A stretch of DNA of 64,000 bases from Chitinibacter fontanus (GTDB lineage: Bacteria > Pseudomonadota > Gammaproteobacteria > Burkholderiales > Chitinibacteraceae): contig NZ_CP058952.1 in assembly GCF_013423785.1 (NCBI RefSeq), forward strand, positions 620,001 through 684,000, in the 5' to 3' direction. This document shows, piece after piece, positions 30,000 to 38,512 of the stretch. The notes below the pieces were generated by a model. It saw only the letters and a program-made list of their open reading frames with translations, did not search any database and had not been told where the DNA came from. A program made the position numbers and the translations under genes. Position 1 is the first letter of the stretch. Each line of letters starts with the position of its first letter.

Positions 30000-30533
30000 A
30001 TGCGATTTGCAATACTTATCGGAGGTATCTTAATGAGCGGATTGGCCAGCGCTGCCTGCAGCCCCATACTCCAACATCAATTTAAGACCTTGCAAGGCCA
30101 ACCCTTTGATTTGTGCCAGTATGCGGGCAAACCGATTTTGGTCGTCAATACCGCCAGCAAGTGTGGCTTTACCAAACAATTTACCAAGCTGGAACAAATG
30201 TACGACAAGTACAAAGGGCGCGGGCTGCTAGTGATCGGCTTTCCCTCAAATGATTTTAAGCAGGAATTGGAAAGCAACGCGCAGATTGGTGACTTTTGCA
30301 AACTGACCTATATGGTGGAATTTCCGATGATGGAAAAATCCAGCGTTACCGGCAAAAATGCGAATCCTTTCTATCAGAAACTAATCCAAGCCGCCGACAC
30401 CAGCCCGAAATGGAATTTCTACAAATATCTCATCGCGCCGGATGGTAAAACGGTCACGGCGTATAGCTCGCTGACCGAGCCGGATGACAAAGAAATCATC
30501 AGCAAAATCGAAGGTTGGTTACCTAAAAAATAA
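30000..30533 (+). CDS. Exported glutathione peroxidase-family protein
   Basis: A 177-residue thioredoxin-fold peroxidase with a cleavable signal peptide (cut near LASA-AC), so it is probably periplasmic. The peroxidatic Cys is in NTASKCGFTKQ. The motif usually reading FPCNQFG is changed to FPSNDFKQ, so both the Cys and the conserved Gln of the tetrad are replaced. Cys in IGDFCKLTYMVEFPM remains as a possible resolving residue, and WNFYKYLI (Trp/Asn) is kept. It may use thioredoxin-like partners. GGAG lies 8 bases before ATG 30000. Confidence 0.87.
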   Translation: MRFAILIGGILMSGLASAACSPILQHQFKTLQGQPFDLCQYAGKPILVVNTASKCGFTKQFTKLEQMYDKYKGRGLLVIGFPSNDFKQELESNAQIGDFCKLTYMVEFPMMEKSSVTGKNANPFYQKLIQAADTSPKWNFYKYLIAPDGKTVTAYSSLTEPDDKEIISKIEGWLPKK

Positions 30534-30537
30534 GCGT

Positions 30538-30568
30538 AAAAAAGCCCGCCAAATCTGGTGGGCTTTTT
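30538..30568. terminator. Bidirectional terminator between peroxidase and carbonic anhydrase genes
   Basis: AAAAGCCCGCCA/TGGTGGGCTTTT stem with a 4-base AATC loop and A/T-rich flanks, placed between two convergent genes. Confidence 0.92.
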
Positions 30569-30586
30569 ACATGCAGCAGCACCGGA

Positions 30587-31237
30587 TTACTTGGTAGAAA
30601 TAGAAGTCACCAAAGTACGGAAGCGATTGATACTTTGGTCAAAGTCATACAACGCGCCTTGCTGAATATCGAAATACCAGCCAATCAAGCTCAATTTACC
30701 TGCCTCAACCCGTTTGGCAATAAATGGAAAGCTCATCAAATTATCAAGCGAAACAATAATAGCCGCCATTTCGCAAGCGCGAATCTGCCGCTCTTCTTCT
30801 TTGTGGCCCAGCTCACGCCTTACCTGCTCACGCGCAGCATCGGCAATGCGTACCCAGCGACCAACAAAATTGGCTTCAGTTTTAGATTCGGGGTTTTGCA
30901 TCAGCGCACGGATACCACCGCAGGCAGAGTGGCCCAAGACAATAATTTTGCTGACTTCTAAATGCTCAACCGCGTATTCAATCGCCGACGAAACCCCGTG
31001 GAAAGCACCATCGGTTTCATACGGCGGCACTAGATTGGCCACATTACGCACTACAAACAAATCACCCGGGTCGCAATCCATCAATAATGCGGGATCAACC
31101 CGTGAATCAGAACAACCAATCAACAAAGTTTTCGGGTTCTGCCCTTGCTTGAGTTCTTCAAACAATGAGCTATGTTCACCAAAGTACTTATGCTGGAAGC
31201 GGCGAAACCCACCGATAAACTTTTCAATGTCTTCCAT
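30587..31237 (-). CDS. can: Beta-class carbonic anhydrase
   Basis: Interconverts CO2 and bicarbonate. The 216-residue protein has the zinc ligands Cys in IGCSDSRVDP (with the Asp-Arg dyad) and His/Cys in VLGHSACGGI. The block FVVRNVANLVPPYE is typical of the Can subgroup. The ATG at 31237 with GGGGG upstream is chosen over a longer frame. Bicarbonate supply may support the pyruvate carboxylase at 51050. Confidence 0.94.
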   Translation of the reverse strand: MEDIEKFIGGFRRFQHKYFGEHSSLFEELKQGQNPKTLLIGCSDSRVDPALLMDCDPGDLFVVRNVANLVPPYETDGAFHGVSSAIEYAVEHLEVSKIIVLGHSACGGIRALMQNPESKTEANFVGRWVRIADAAREQVRRELGHKEEERQIRACEMAAIIVSLDNLMSFPFIAKRVEAGKLSLIGWYFDIQQGALYDFDQSINRFRTLVTSISTK

Positions 31238-31441
31238 CTTCCCCCTGAGTTGCGTAGTTAGCTTTTGCCGCAATTCTACTGGTTTTCACGTACTCCTGCG
31301 CTGGCAATTGCATTTACCGGCTAGCAAAGCTGATTTGGTTCAAATTTTTTGAATAGTCAATACAAGTATTTTTGCTATCAATAGGAAGTATTCGCATTTA
31401 ATATCCAACTCAGATTCAGAATTACTGAATAAGGAACTCGA

Positions 31442-32002
31442 ATGAAATCATCTGCACCCAGCAATTACAACGCGCTGCAAATTGCTTTGCACTGGCTAAG
31501 CGCCTTGCTGATTCTAGCGGCGTTTATTTTGGTCTGGACGTTTGACAATACGCCACTGGCCCCTGCGACATTCAAGCTTAAGCTGCAGTTGATCGCTTGG
31601 CACAAATGGGCAGGTATTACGGTACTCATATTATTTGCCGTCCGTTTTGCTTACAAATTGATTCGCGGCACACCAGCAGTCGATCCGAATTTGCCGGTAC
31701 TGCAACGCAAGCTGGCTGTTGGCGTGCATCACTTACTGTATTTATTGATGCTGGCGTTACCACTGGTGGGTTGGTTACTCACCTCCGCCAAAGGCTACCC
31801 AGTCATGCTGTACGGCGTGTGGCAAATGCCCGACTTGATCGGCAAAGATGAAGCTTTGGCTCATACGCTAAAAGAAATCCATGAATTTCTCGCCAATGGC
31901 TTGATGCTGTGTATTGCCCTTCACGTGGCTGGCGCCTTGAAACACTATCTAATTGATAAGGATGGTACGCTGGCGCGGATGTTACCTTTCTTGAAAAAAT
32001 AA
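31442..32002 (+). CDS. Cytochrome b561
   Basis: Diheme inner-membrane electron carrier of 186 residues with four hydrophobic helices. Heme-ligand histidines are seen in ALHWLSALLI, AWHKWAGI, VGVHHLLYLLML and CIALHVAGAL. It precedes two YceI-family genes on the same strand (gaps of 24 and 36 bases). This cytb561-YceI grouping is widespread and has been linked to isoprenoid quinone or redox stress, but the electron partners are unproven. Confidence 0.9.
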   Translation: MKSSAPSNYNALQIALHWLSALLILAAFILVWTFDNTPLAPATFKLKLQLIAWHKWAGITVLILFAVRFAYKLIRGTPAVDPNLPVLQRKLAVGVHHLLYLLMLALPLVGWLLTSAKGYPVMLYGVWQMPDLIGKDEALAHTLKEIHEFLANGLMLCIALHVAGALKHYLIDKDGTLARMLPFLKK

Positions 32003-32026
32003 ACTTACTGACCGGAGATTAACACC

Positions 32027-32584
32027 ATGATGCGTTCAATCCTTGCTGCCACGCTACTTCTTGGCGCGTTTGGGGCCCAAGCAGCCCAAACCGTAGTGCC
32101 ACAAAAAAGCCGTATCGGCTTTACCTTTAGCCAAATGAATACCCCAGCGGATGGTTTTTTTAAAAACTACACCGCAGCGATCGATTTTGACCCCGCCAAA
32201 CCGGAAAGCGCCAAAGCACAGATCGTCATTGATCTAGCCAGTATTGATGTGGGCGGCCCAGACGGCAATGCCGAAGCCAAGAAAAAGGCCTGGTTTGATG
32301 TCGCAGCTAACCCCAAAGGCACTTTCACGGCCACCAGTGTGAAAGCACTCGGCGGGGGCAAATTTGAAACTAAAGGCAAATTGACCATCAAAGGTATTAG
32401 CCGTGATGTCGTGGGCCAAATGACCGCCAAGCAGCAAGGTGCCGAGCTGGTACTGGAAGGCTCAGTGCCGCTGCTGCGCCTGAATTACAAACTCGGTGAT
32501 GGCGCTTGGGCTGACACAGGCACCGTAGCTGATGAAGTTACCGTGAAATTTAAACTGGTATTAACCGGTAAAGCTGGCCAATAA
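32027..32584 (+). CDS. YceI-family periplasmic protein (first copy)
   Basis: A 185-residue secreted lipocalin-like beta-barrel protein. The signal peptide is cut near FGAQA-AQ. YceI motifs include SRIGFTFSQMNTPADGFF, the barrel strand region IVIDLASIDVGGPDGNAEAK, and GKLTIKGISRDV. In this family the barrel binds a polyprenyl quinone-like lipid. It is more divergent than the following copy and is probably co-transcribed with cytochrome b561. The 3' end overlaps a candidate 51-bp repeat. Confidence 0.88.
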   Translation: MMRSILAATLLLGAFGAQAAQTVVPQKSRIGFTFSQMNTPADGFFKNYTAAIDFDPAKPESAKAQIVIDLASIDVGGPDGNAEAKKKAWFDVAANPKGTFTATSVKALGGGKFETKGKLTIKGISRDVVGQMTAKQQGAELVLEGSVPLLRLNYKLGDGAWADTGTVADEVTVKFKLVLTGKAGQ

Positions 32585-32605
32585 AAGGCTGCATCAACAT
32601 ACCCA
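32555..32605. repeat. 51-bp bipartite repeat, one arm mismatch
   Basis: TGGTAT at 32556 and ATACCC at 32599. It spans the end of the first yceI gene and the gap before the second. Confidence 0.55.
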
Positions 32606-32620
32606 CTAGGAGTAATACAC

Positions 32621-33184
32621 ATGAAAAAATTGATTTTGGCTTCTATTTTGTCTGCCGCAGCTTTGAGCGCCGTTGCAGCACCTGAAACTTTTAACGTTGA
32701 CCCATCACACACTTTCGCCAGCTTTGAAATCAACCACTTGGGTTACTCGACTCAACGCGGTTCATTCCAAAAAACTAGCGGTACCATCACGCTGGATCAA
32801 GAGAAAAAAACCGGCAGCGCTGATATCACGATCGACGCTAGCAGCTTAAACACGGGTTGGGCTGCACGTGATAAACACTTGTCGAGTGAAGATTTCTTCA
32901 ATGTTGAAAAATTCCCAACCATTACTTTCAAAGGCAAAACCTTTAAATTTGATGGCGACAAACTCAGCAGCGTGACGGGCGATTTCACATTGCTTGGCGT
33001 GACCAAACCCGTAACTTTGAATATTACCGGCTTCAAATGCGCTCCTCACCCGATGAGCAAAAAACCAGCTTGTGGTGCAGATGCGGTTGCCACGATCAAA
33101 CGTAGCGAATTTGGCATGGCCGCTTATGTGCCAGCCGTGAGCGATGAAGTTACGCTACGCATTCAAGTTGAAGCCAGCAAATAA
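32621..33184 (+). CDS. YceI-family periplasmic protein (second copy)
   Basis: A 187-residue protein with signal peptide (cut near AVAA-PE). Canonical YceI features: FNVDPSHTFASFEINHLGYS, GSADITIDASSLNTG, HLSSEDFFNVEKFPTITFK and TKPVTLNITGFKC. Two Cys residues (FKCAPHP and KPACGAD) may form a disulfide. It resembles E. coli YceI more than its neighbour. The third gene of the cytochrome b561 group, ended by a terminator. Confidence 0.92.
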   Translation: MKKLILASILSAAALSAVAAPETFNVDPSHTFASFEINHLGYSTQRGSFQKTSGTITLDQEKKTGSADITIDASSLNTGWAARDKHLSSEDFFNVEKFPTITFKGKTFKFDGDKLSSVTGDFTLLGVTKPVTLNITGFKCAPHPMSKKPACGADAVATIKRSEFGMAAYVPAVSDEVTLRIQVEASK

Positions 33185-33230
33185 TCACACCGTAGTTTGC
33201 TAATTGCAGTTGGCCGTGCGCCAACCCCTG

Positions 33231-33264
33231 CCCCTTTGTTGCCGCTAGGCACAAAGGGGTTTTG
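33231..33264 (+). terminator. Terminator after the YceI pair
   Basis: A long stem of CCCCTTTGT/ACAAAGGGG, extended by GCC/GGC after one bulged base, is followed by TTTT. Confidence 0.85.
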
Positions 33265-33350
33265 TATTGCAACTGCCAGCCTGCCAACTTGCGATGCCAG
33301 CAGACAACAGCGACAATTGCACACCAAAGCACTACACAGGATTTATACCG

Positions 33351-33890
33351 ATGGAACAACACCCATACGCCGCCACCGAAACCACCCCGCTATTGGGGAA
33401 GGTGATTTTTGCAAGCCGCTGGCTGCAATTACCGATTTATCTGGGTTTAATCATCGTACAAGGCGTTTATGCGTATAAATTCCTTGCTGCGCTTTACAAT
33501 ATGATGAGCAATCTGACCACCCTCTCGGAAACCCAGATCATGCTGGCGGTTTTAGGCTTGATTGATGTGGTGATGATTGCCAATTTATTGCTGATGGTGA
33601 CCGTGGGTGGCTACGAAACCTTTGTATCGCGCTTGCGGATTGATCGCCACCCAGATCAACCCGAATGGCTAGATCACGTGAATGCGACAGTTTTGAAAGT
33701 GAAACTGAGCATGGCGATTATCAGTATTTCTTCGATTCACCTGCTGCAAACCTTTATCAACGCAGCCCAAATGGCTGAGGCCACGATGAAATGGCAGGTG
33801 ATCATTCACTTGGCCTTCCTCGTTTCCGCCGCCGCGCTGGCTTATACCGATAAGCTGCTGCATTCGGTATCACAACCCGCACAGCACTAA
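33351..33890 (+). CDS. yqhA: UPF0114 (YqhA) family membrane protein
   Basis: A 179-residue inner-membrane protein with four hydrophobic helices. Family blocks are [37 protein letters not shown], the segment [18 protein letters not shown], and [10 protein letters not shown]. The function is unknown in any organism I can recall. The ATG at 33351 with AGGAT upstream is preferred over an open extension to 33267. It is monocistronic. Confidence 0.9.
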   Translation: MEQHPYAATETTPLLGKVIFASRWLQLPIYLGLIIVQGVYAYKFLAALYNMMSNLTTLSETQIMLAVLGLIDVVMIANLLLMVTVGGYETFVSRLRIDRHPDQPEWLDHVNATVLKVKLSMAIISISSIHLLQTFINAAQMAEATMKWQVIIHLAFLVSAAALAYTDKLLHSVSQPAQH

Positions 33891-33907
33891 ATACAGCCTC
33901 ACAAGCT

Positions 33908-33958
33908 AGGGTATTGTCGTCTTGGCCTCAAGCACTAATAACCACAGACCTATACCCT
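33908..33958. repeat. 51-bp bipartite repeat, exact arms
   Basis: AGGGTAT and ATACCCT ends, 37 bases between the six-base arms. Lies between the convergent yqhA and LysR genes. Confidence 0.75.
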
Positions 33959-33973
33959 AGCCATCACAACAAC

Positions 33974-34894
33974 CTATTCTAAGTCACCCGTCGCTAACCA
34001 GTGCTGAATTGCGTCGGTACTGGTTAATGTTTCCACCCACCATTTCAGTGCCTGCCCAGCATCTTGACTGCGCCAGGCATGGCACAGCCGCGATTGTGGC
34101 CGCACCTCTGAAACTGCTTTGATCACCAGCGCACCGCTGTCCAGATAAGGTTTCGCCCAAGGTAATGGCAAATACCCGCAACCCAGCCCCGCGACTTGGG
34201 CGGCGACTTTATCGGCCATACTGGGCACGCGCAAAATATCCTGTCCCGATAAAATATTGTAGGAATAAGTCGGCATCTGGCGGGCACTATCGGGCACCAC
34301 CACGGCCCGATGTTGCATCAGCACCTGCGCAGATAAGGGCTCAGCAGCGTTGGCCAGAGGATGGTCGGGCGCCACAACAAAAACACTGCGAAACTCGCCC
34401 AGCGCATGTGTCGAATACCCACCGCCGGACGGCCCCTGTGCAATGGCGCCAACCGCAATATCGGCGCGGCGTTCCAGCAAAGCCTCCCAGCTGCCCCCTA
34501 GCGATTCATGCAACAAGCGCACCCGGGTACCAGAGTTAAGCGCATCAAACTGCTTGAGCAATGGCCACAGCAGGGTCACAGGAATAATCGTATCCACCAC
34601 AATCGCCAGCTCGGTTTCCCAGCCGGTTGCAATGCGTTTGATGCGGCATTCCAGCTCATTGGCTGCGCGTAATAAATGCCGCCCTTCGTTGAGTAACTCA
34701 ACGCCAGCAGCGGTGAGTTGCGCACGATGACCACTGCGATCAAAAATCGGTACGCCCATATCATCTTCGAGCTTGCGTACCATATAGGTCACCGCTGATG
34801 GCACCCGATGCACTTCCTCGGCAGCAGCAGCAAAGCTGCCACGACGCGCAATGGCATCAAGGATTTCCAGCGACTCCAGACTCAAACGCAACAT
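33974..34894 (-). CDS. LysR-family transcriptional regulator
   Basis: A 306-residue regulator. The N-terminal winged helix-turn-helix is SLESLEILDAIARRGSFAAA followed by VHRVPSAVTYMVRKLEDDMG. The periplasmic-binding-like effector domain covers about 90-295. It is transcribed divergently from the pirin gene across 125 bases, so it probably controls pirin. The inducer is unknown. The region 34895-35019 would hold its T-N11-A operator, which I could not fix with confidence. Confidence 0.92.
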   Translation of the reverse strand: MLRLSLESLEILDAIARRGSFAAAAEEVHRVPSAVTYMVRKLEDDMGVPIFDRSGHRAQLTAAGVELLNEGRHLLRAANELECRIKRIATGWETELAIVVDTIIPVTLLWPLLKQFDALNSGTRVRLLHESLGGSWEALLERRADIAVGAIAQGPSGGGYSTHALGEFRSVFVVAPDHPLANAAEPLSAQVLMQHRAVVVPDSARQMPTYSYNILSGQDILRVPSMADKVAAQVAGLGCGYLPLPWAKPYLDSGALVIKAVSEVRPQSRLCHAWRSQDAGQALKWWVETLTSTDAIQHWLATGDLE

Positions 34895-35019
34895 CTGTCA
34901 GCACCTCGCATTGCTAGATCGAAAAATTTGAATAATTCAGGCAGATCTTTTGGCTATCAAAGCCGCGATAGCACGCTTATTATGGCATACAGAGTTCAAA
35001 TAGATTGAAGGAGATAACA

Positions 35020-35718
35020 ATGATCACTTTACGCAAAGCAGAAGAACGTGGGCACGCTAATCATGGCTGGCTCGACTCCAACTTTAGTTTCTCATTTGCC
35101 GAATACTATGACCCAGCCCATATGCATTTTGGTGCGCTGCGAGTGATCAATGATGACCGGATCGCTCCTGGTATGGGCTTTGGCATGCATCCGCATCAGG
35201 ATATGGAAATCATCACTTATGTGCTGGGTGGCGCGATCGAGCATCGCGATAGCATGGGCAATGGCTCGGTGATTCGCCCCGGTAATGTGCAAAGAATGAG
35301 TGCGGGAACGGGCGTTCGTCACAGCGAATTTAACCCAAGCGAAACCGAAGAAACACATTTGCTGCAAATCTGGATCATTCCGGGTCAAAAAGGCATTGCG
35401 CCATCCTACGAAGAGAAAATCTTCTCCGATGCAGATAAACGCGGGCAATTACGTTTGGTCGCCAGCCCCGATGGCAGTGATGGCTCGGTGCTGATTCACC
35501 AAGATGTGCGACTGTATGCCGGCTTGTTTGATGGCGAAGAGGCGCTAGAGCAAGCCATTCAAATCGGGCGAAAATTGTATGTGCATATCGCACGTGGCAG
35601 TCTGGAAGTGAATGGTATCGAGCTCAAAGCGGGTGATGCGGCGATGCTAAGCCATGAAACGGCTTTAACACTTAAGCAAGGCCGTGGCGCTGAAGTTTTG
35701 GTGTTCGATTTATTTTAA
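35020..35718 (+). CDS. Pirin family protein (YhhW-like bicupin)
   Basis: A 232-residue bicupin. Metal-binding residues lie in [19 protein letters not shown], with histidines and Glu, followed by [10 protein letters not shown] and the pirin signature [17 protein letters not shown]. coli YhhW of this type cleaves quercetin in vitro. The physiological substrate is unknown. AAGGAG precedes ATG 35020. Regulation by the divergent LysR protein is likely. Confidence 0.9.
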   Translation: MITLRKAEERGHANHGWLDSNFSFSFAEYYDPAHMHFGALRVINDDRIAPGMGFGMHPHQDMEIITYVLGGAIEHRDSMGNGSVIRPGNVQRMSAGTGVRHSEFNPSETEETHLLQIWIIPGQKGIAPSYEEKIFSDADKRGQLRLVASPDGSDGSVLIHQDVRLYAGLFDGEEALEQAIQIGRKLYVHIARGSLEVNGIELKAGDAAMLSHETALTLKQGRGAEVLVFDLF

Positions 35719-35726
35719 ACACGCAA

Positions 35727-35750
35727 GCCTCTCTGCCTCGGCAGAGAGGC
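35727..35750 (+). terminator. Perfect hairpin after the pirin gene
   Basis: An 11-bp perfect stem GCCTCTCTGCC/GGCAGAGAGGC with a 2-base loop, 8 bases after the stop. No T run follows, so termination is uncertain. Confidence 0.55.
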
Positions 35751-35762
35751 CAAATACCCTTC

Positions 35763-35813
35763 TGGGTATATTCTTACCAAGCAATATCAATATAGCCTTT
35801 TCGGCAATACGCC
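35763..35813. repeat. 51-bp bipartite repeat, one arm mismatch
   Basis: GGGTAT at 35764 and ATACGC at 35807 at the family spacing. Lies between the pirin and esterase genes. A separate ATACCC (35754) just upstream makes a small extra palindrome with its left arm. Confidence 0.6.
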
Positions 35814-35968
35814 CCCCTTAAATCATCTTATTTTTGCGCCAAGCGAACTAGCAATCACCGCTGGTAAGGCAGGTCACACAAGCCAGATTAGGACAAATGG
35901 CTTGTTAGCTTTGGACACGGCCTTTTTCACCTTGCCTCAGTACAATAGTCAGCACAGAGGAGACCTTT

Positions 35969-37057
35969 ATGCAGACTATAAAAATCACCAGCACCTGCAC
36001 CGCAGTGAGCTTGGCGCTATGCGCCAGTTTTTTATCTGGCCCAATTCACGCGGCCGACAGCACTAGCCCACCTTGGTTACTCAGTGGGCGCTGGCAGCAA
36101 AGCGCTGATCGCTTACAAGCCACCTGGCCTGGCGTCACCTTGACTGCACAGTTCAAAGGTAGCGCCGTGGGGGTCGTGCTTAATGATGAACGCAGCTATT
36201 ACGCAGTAGAAATCGATGGCAAAGCGGTAGAACAAATTGCACCTGCCAGTGGAAAACGCACCATTTGGCTGCGCAAACTCGCCGCAGGCGAACATCGCAT
36301 CGAGCTGATTCGACGCAATGAAACCCCAGACTACGTGGGCACCGTCTACGGCTTGGTCCTTGAAGATGGCCAATGGCTGGCCGCGCCCGCAGCAGCGAGC
36401 CGTAAAATTGAATTTATCGGTGACTCATTTACTGCCGCCTTGGCCAATTTATCGACTAAACGCGACTGCAACGAACGCGAAATCAGTAGCACCACCGACA
36501 TCAGCCAAGGCTTTGCGATTCAAGTGGCACGACAACTTGGCGCGCAATGGCAGACCAACGCGATGTCTGGCATGGGGCTGATTCGTAACTGGAATGGCAA
36601 CCTGCCAGATCGGGACTTCCGTACTTTTTACGCTCGGCAATTACACACCGACAGCACCAGCAAACCTGATGCGCGCTGGCAACCACAATTGGTGGTCATT
36701 GGCTTGGGGATTAATGATTTTTCCACGCCAGTGAATGCCGGGGAAAAACGCAATACTGAACAACTGGCCACTGATTTTCAGGCCGCGTATCGGCAACTGA
36801 TTAAAGAGCTCAATAGCCGTTATCAGCAGCCACAGATTATTGTCACCGCGATGAAGCTCTGGCCCGATGATCAACAGCGCCCGAATGTGCGTGCCGTGGT
36901 CGAGGCCGAACACGCCGCCGGCAATCAGCGAATTCATTATTTGCCACTGGAACCGCTACAGCTCACTGGCTGTCAGTGGCACCCCAATCTGGCCGATCAC
37001 CAGCAGGTGGCACAGCAATTACTTGAGCAGATTCAAGCGCTCAAACTTAACTGGTAA
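35969..37057 (+). CDS. Secreted SGNH esterase, CE2-like carbohydrate acetyl esterase
   Basis: A 362-residue exported protein: signal peptide cut near IHAA-DS, an N-terminal beta-sandwich (about 35-140), then an SGNH hydrolase. Catalytic blocks are IEFIGDSFTA (Ser), GLGINDFSTP, and GCQWHPNLADH with His; this two-domain plan matches family CE2 acetyl esterases. It may remove acetyl groups from plant or microbial polysaccharides, or from chitin-derived material given the nearby chitinase, but the substrate is inferred. Rho-independent terminator follows. Confidence 0.82.
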   Translation: MQTIKITSTCTAVSLALCASFLSGPIHAADSTSPPWLLSGRWQQSADRLQATWPGVTLTAQFKGSAVGVVLNDERSYYAVEIDGKAVEQIAPASGKRTIWLRKLAAGEHRIELIRRNETPDYVGTVYGLVLEDGQWLAAPAAASRKIEFIGDSFTAALANLSTKRDCNEREISSTTDISQGFAIQVARQLGAQWQTNAMSGMGLIRNWNGNLPDRDFRTFYARQLHTDSTSKPDARWQPQLVVIGLGINDFSTPVNAGEKRNTEQLATDFQAAYRQLIKELNSRYQQPQIIVTAMKLWPDDQQRPNVRAVVEAEHAAGNQRIHYLPLEPLQLTGCQWHPNLADHQQVAQQLLEQIQALKLNW

Positions 37058-37067
37058 GCCTATTTAT

Positions 37068-37095
37068 CCCCACTGCAGCGATTGCTGCGGTGGGG
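37068..37095 (+). terminator. Terminator after the esterase gene
   Basis: A 12-bp stem CCCCACTGCAGC/GCTGCGGTGGGG (one G-T pair) with a GATT loop, then GTTTC. The T run is short. Confidence 0.75.
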
Positions 37096-37327
37096 GTTTC
37101 ACTGATCATATATCCAGCAGCAGATTCATGTTGCACATTGCGATACCCCCGCCAAAACTAACATTCCCGCTCAAAAACACTGGGAAAAACCCACCAAAAA
37201 ATTACCCAAAAATTACAAAAATATACTTTTAAAATAAGTATTTGCAGCTCATCGGCCCAATTCGTTAAGAGCTATCCAAGCTTGACCCTCGTCAATGTTG
37301 CATCGCACAAAAAGGAGGATGTTGGCG

Positions 37328-37375
37328 ATGTTATTTATCTACTTTGGGAAACATCATGCTCGTACTGGAAGCTGA
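37328..37375 (+). CDS. Possible 15-residue leader peptide upstream of chrB
   Basis: A strong AAGGAGG (37312-37318) lies 9 bases before ATG 37328, which opens a frame ending at TGA 37373-37375 (MLFIYFGKHHARTGS). It overlaps the start of the next small ORF in another frame. It could be a leader peptide for the chromate genes about 200 bases downstream. Nothing but the ribosome site and position supports it. Confidence 0.3.
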   Translation: MLFIYFGKHHARTGS

Positions 37376-37463
37376 AAATCTAGCCTTAACTCAACACATT
37401 ATTCCGCCAGCCCCCATTTGGATTCAGTTGTGGTTGGATTATTTAGATGGCGATGCGGCATAA
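37356..37463 (+). CDS. Possible 35-residue small protein upstream of chrB
   Basis: ATG at 37356 opens 35 codons (MLVLEAENLALTQ to LDYLDGDAA) ending in TAA 37461-37463. The translation has an acidic, Trp-containing tail and sensible codons, but only GGGAAA lies upstream. It overlaps the end of the preceding short frame, which carries the strong AAGGAGG, so translation could be coupled. The 478-base gap between the esterase and chrB holds no other candidate. Confidence 0.35.
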   Translation: MLVLEAENLALTQHIIPPAPIWIQLWLDYLDGDAA

Positions 37464-37573
37464 GCAGATCATCGAATTAAGTAAGTTCCACAATCACCGT
37501 TTAGCGCATGTCAGACCCTAGCTAGTGATCAATATCGTAGAGTTAAATACAAAATTGTTTTAATCTCTACCAA

Positions 37574-38512
37574 ATGAATCTCCTCATTCTGATCCTCAGC
37601 TTGCCGACTGAAAACGCCACCGCGCGGATGCGGGCTTGGCGTGCGCTCAAAACCTCGGGGGCCGCAGTACTGCGCGACGGGGTGTACCTGATGCCGGCAA
37701 CAGCTGCTGGCCGGCCAACCTTAGACTCCATCGCCAATGCTGTACAAGCTACAGGTGGCTCGGCTTATGTATTTGAGCTAGCCAATCAATCAGCGGCAGA
37801 GTTTAGTCAGCTATTCGATCGCAGCGCTGAGTATGCCGCCCTACAGCGTGAAATCGCGGCGCTGCACAATCAACTCAGTGCTGTTAATGCTCAAGAATTG
37901 ATCAAGTCCGTGCGCAAGCTGCGGAAAGCATTTAATGCCGTGAGCCTGATTGATTTTTTCCCCGATACAAGCCAGCAATCTACCGCCAATGCACTACAAG
38001 AACTGGAGTTCGCACTGGCTCGGATCATCGCGCCCGATGAGCCGGTGGCGGGCAGCGCGCAGCTAATCCAACGTAACTTCCGCGATTATCGTGGCCGTAT
38101 CTGGGCGACACGACAACGCCCATGGGTAGATCGTTTAGCATGTGCCTGGCTCATTCGCCGCTTTATTGACCCTGAAGCACAAATTCTCTGGCTTAACTCC
38201 GTCGTGGATTGTCCTGCCACGGCGATTGGCTTTGATTTCGATGGTGCCGAATTCAGCCACTTGGGGCATCGGGTGAGTTTTGAAGTGATGCTGGCAAGCT
38301 TTGAGCTGCAAGCTATAGGCCTTCAGCGGCTAGCGGCCATCGTGCACTATCTGGATGTGGGCGGCATCGCGCCACCGGAAGCCGCGGGGGTTGAAACCAT
38401 CTTGGCTGGTTTGCGCAACTCACTAAACGATGATGATCAACTTTTACGGGCTGCCAGCCCTATTTTTGATGCACTGCTAAGCAGTTTTGCTACCGGAACA
38501 GCGACCTCATGA
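37574..38512 (+). CDS. chrB: ChrB-domain chromate resistance protein
   Basis: A 312-residue protein. The N-terminal half (LILSLPTENATARMRAWRALKTSGAAVLRDGVYLMP) is the ChrB regulator-type domain, with a coiled-coil stretch near 90-125. The C-terminal half carries the ChrB signature WATRQRPWVDRLACAWLIRRFIDP and FDFDGAEFSHLGHRVSFEVM. In Ochrobactrum, ChrB senses chromate and controls chrA. Its stop overlaps the chrA start (ATGA). Confidence 0.9.
   Translation: MNLLILILSLPTENATARMRAWRALKTSGAAVLRDGVYLMPATAAGRPTLDSIANAVQATGGSAYVFELANQSAAEFSQLFDRSAEYAALQREIAALHNQLSAVNAQELIKSVRKLRKAFNAVSLIDFFPDTSQQSTANALQELEFALARIIAPDEPVAGSAQLIQRNFRDYRGRIWATRQRPWVDRLACAWLIRRFIDPEAQILWLNSVVDCPATAIGFDFDGAEFSHLGHRVSFEVMLASFELQAIGLQRLAAIVHYLDVGGIAPPEAAGVETILAGLRNSLNDDDQLLRAASPIFDALLSSFATGTATS

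Noticed and set aside
30714..31352. 212-residue plus-strand frame opposite the carbonic anhydrase gene
   Set aside because: It is antisense to an intact, well-conserved enzyme and its translation is low-complexity Ser/Arg/Ala.
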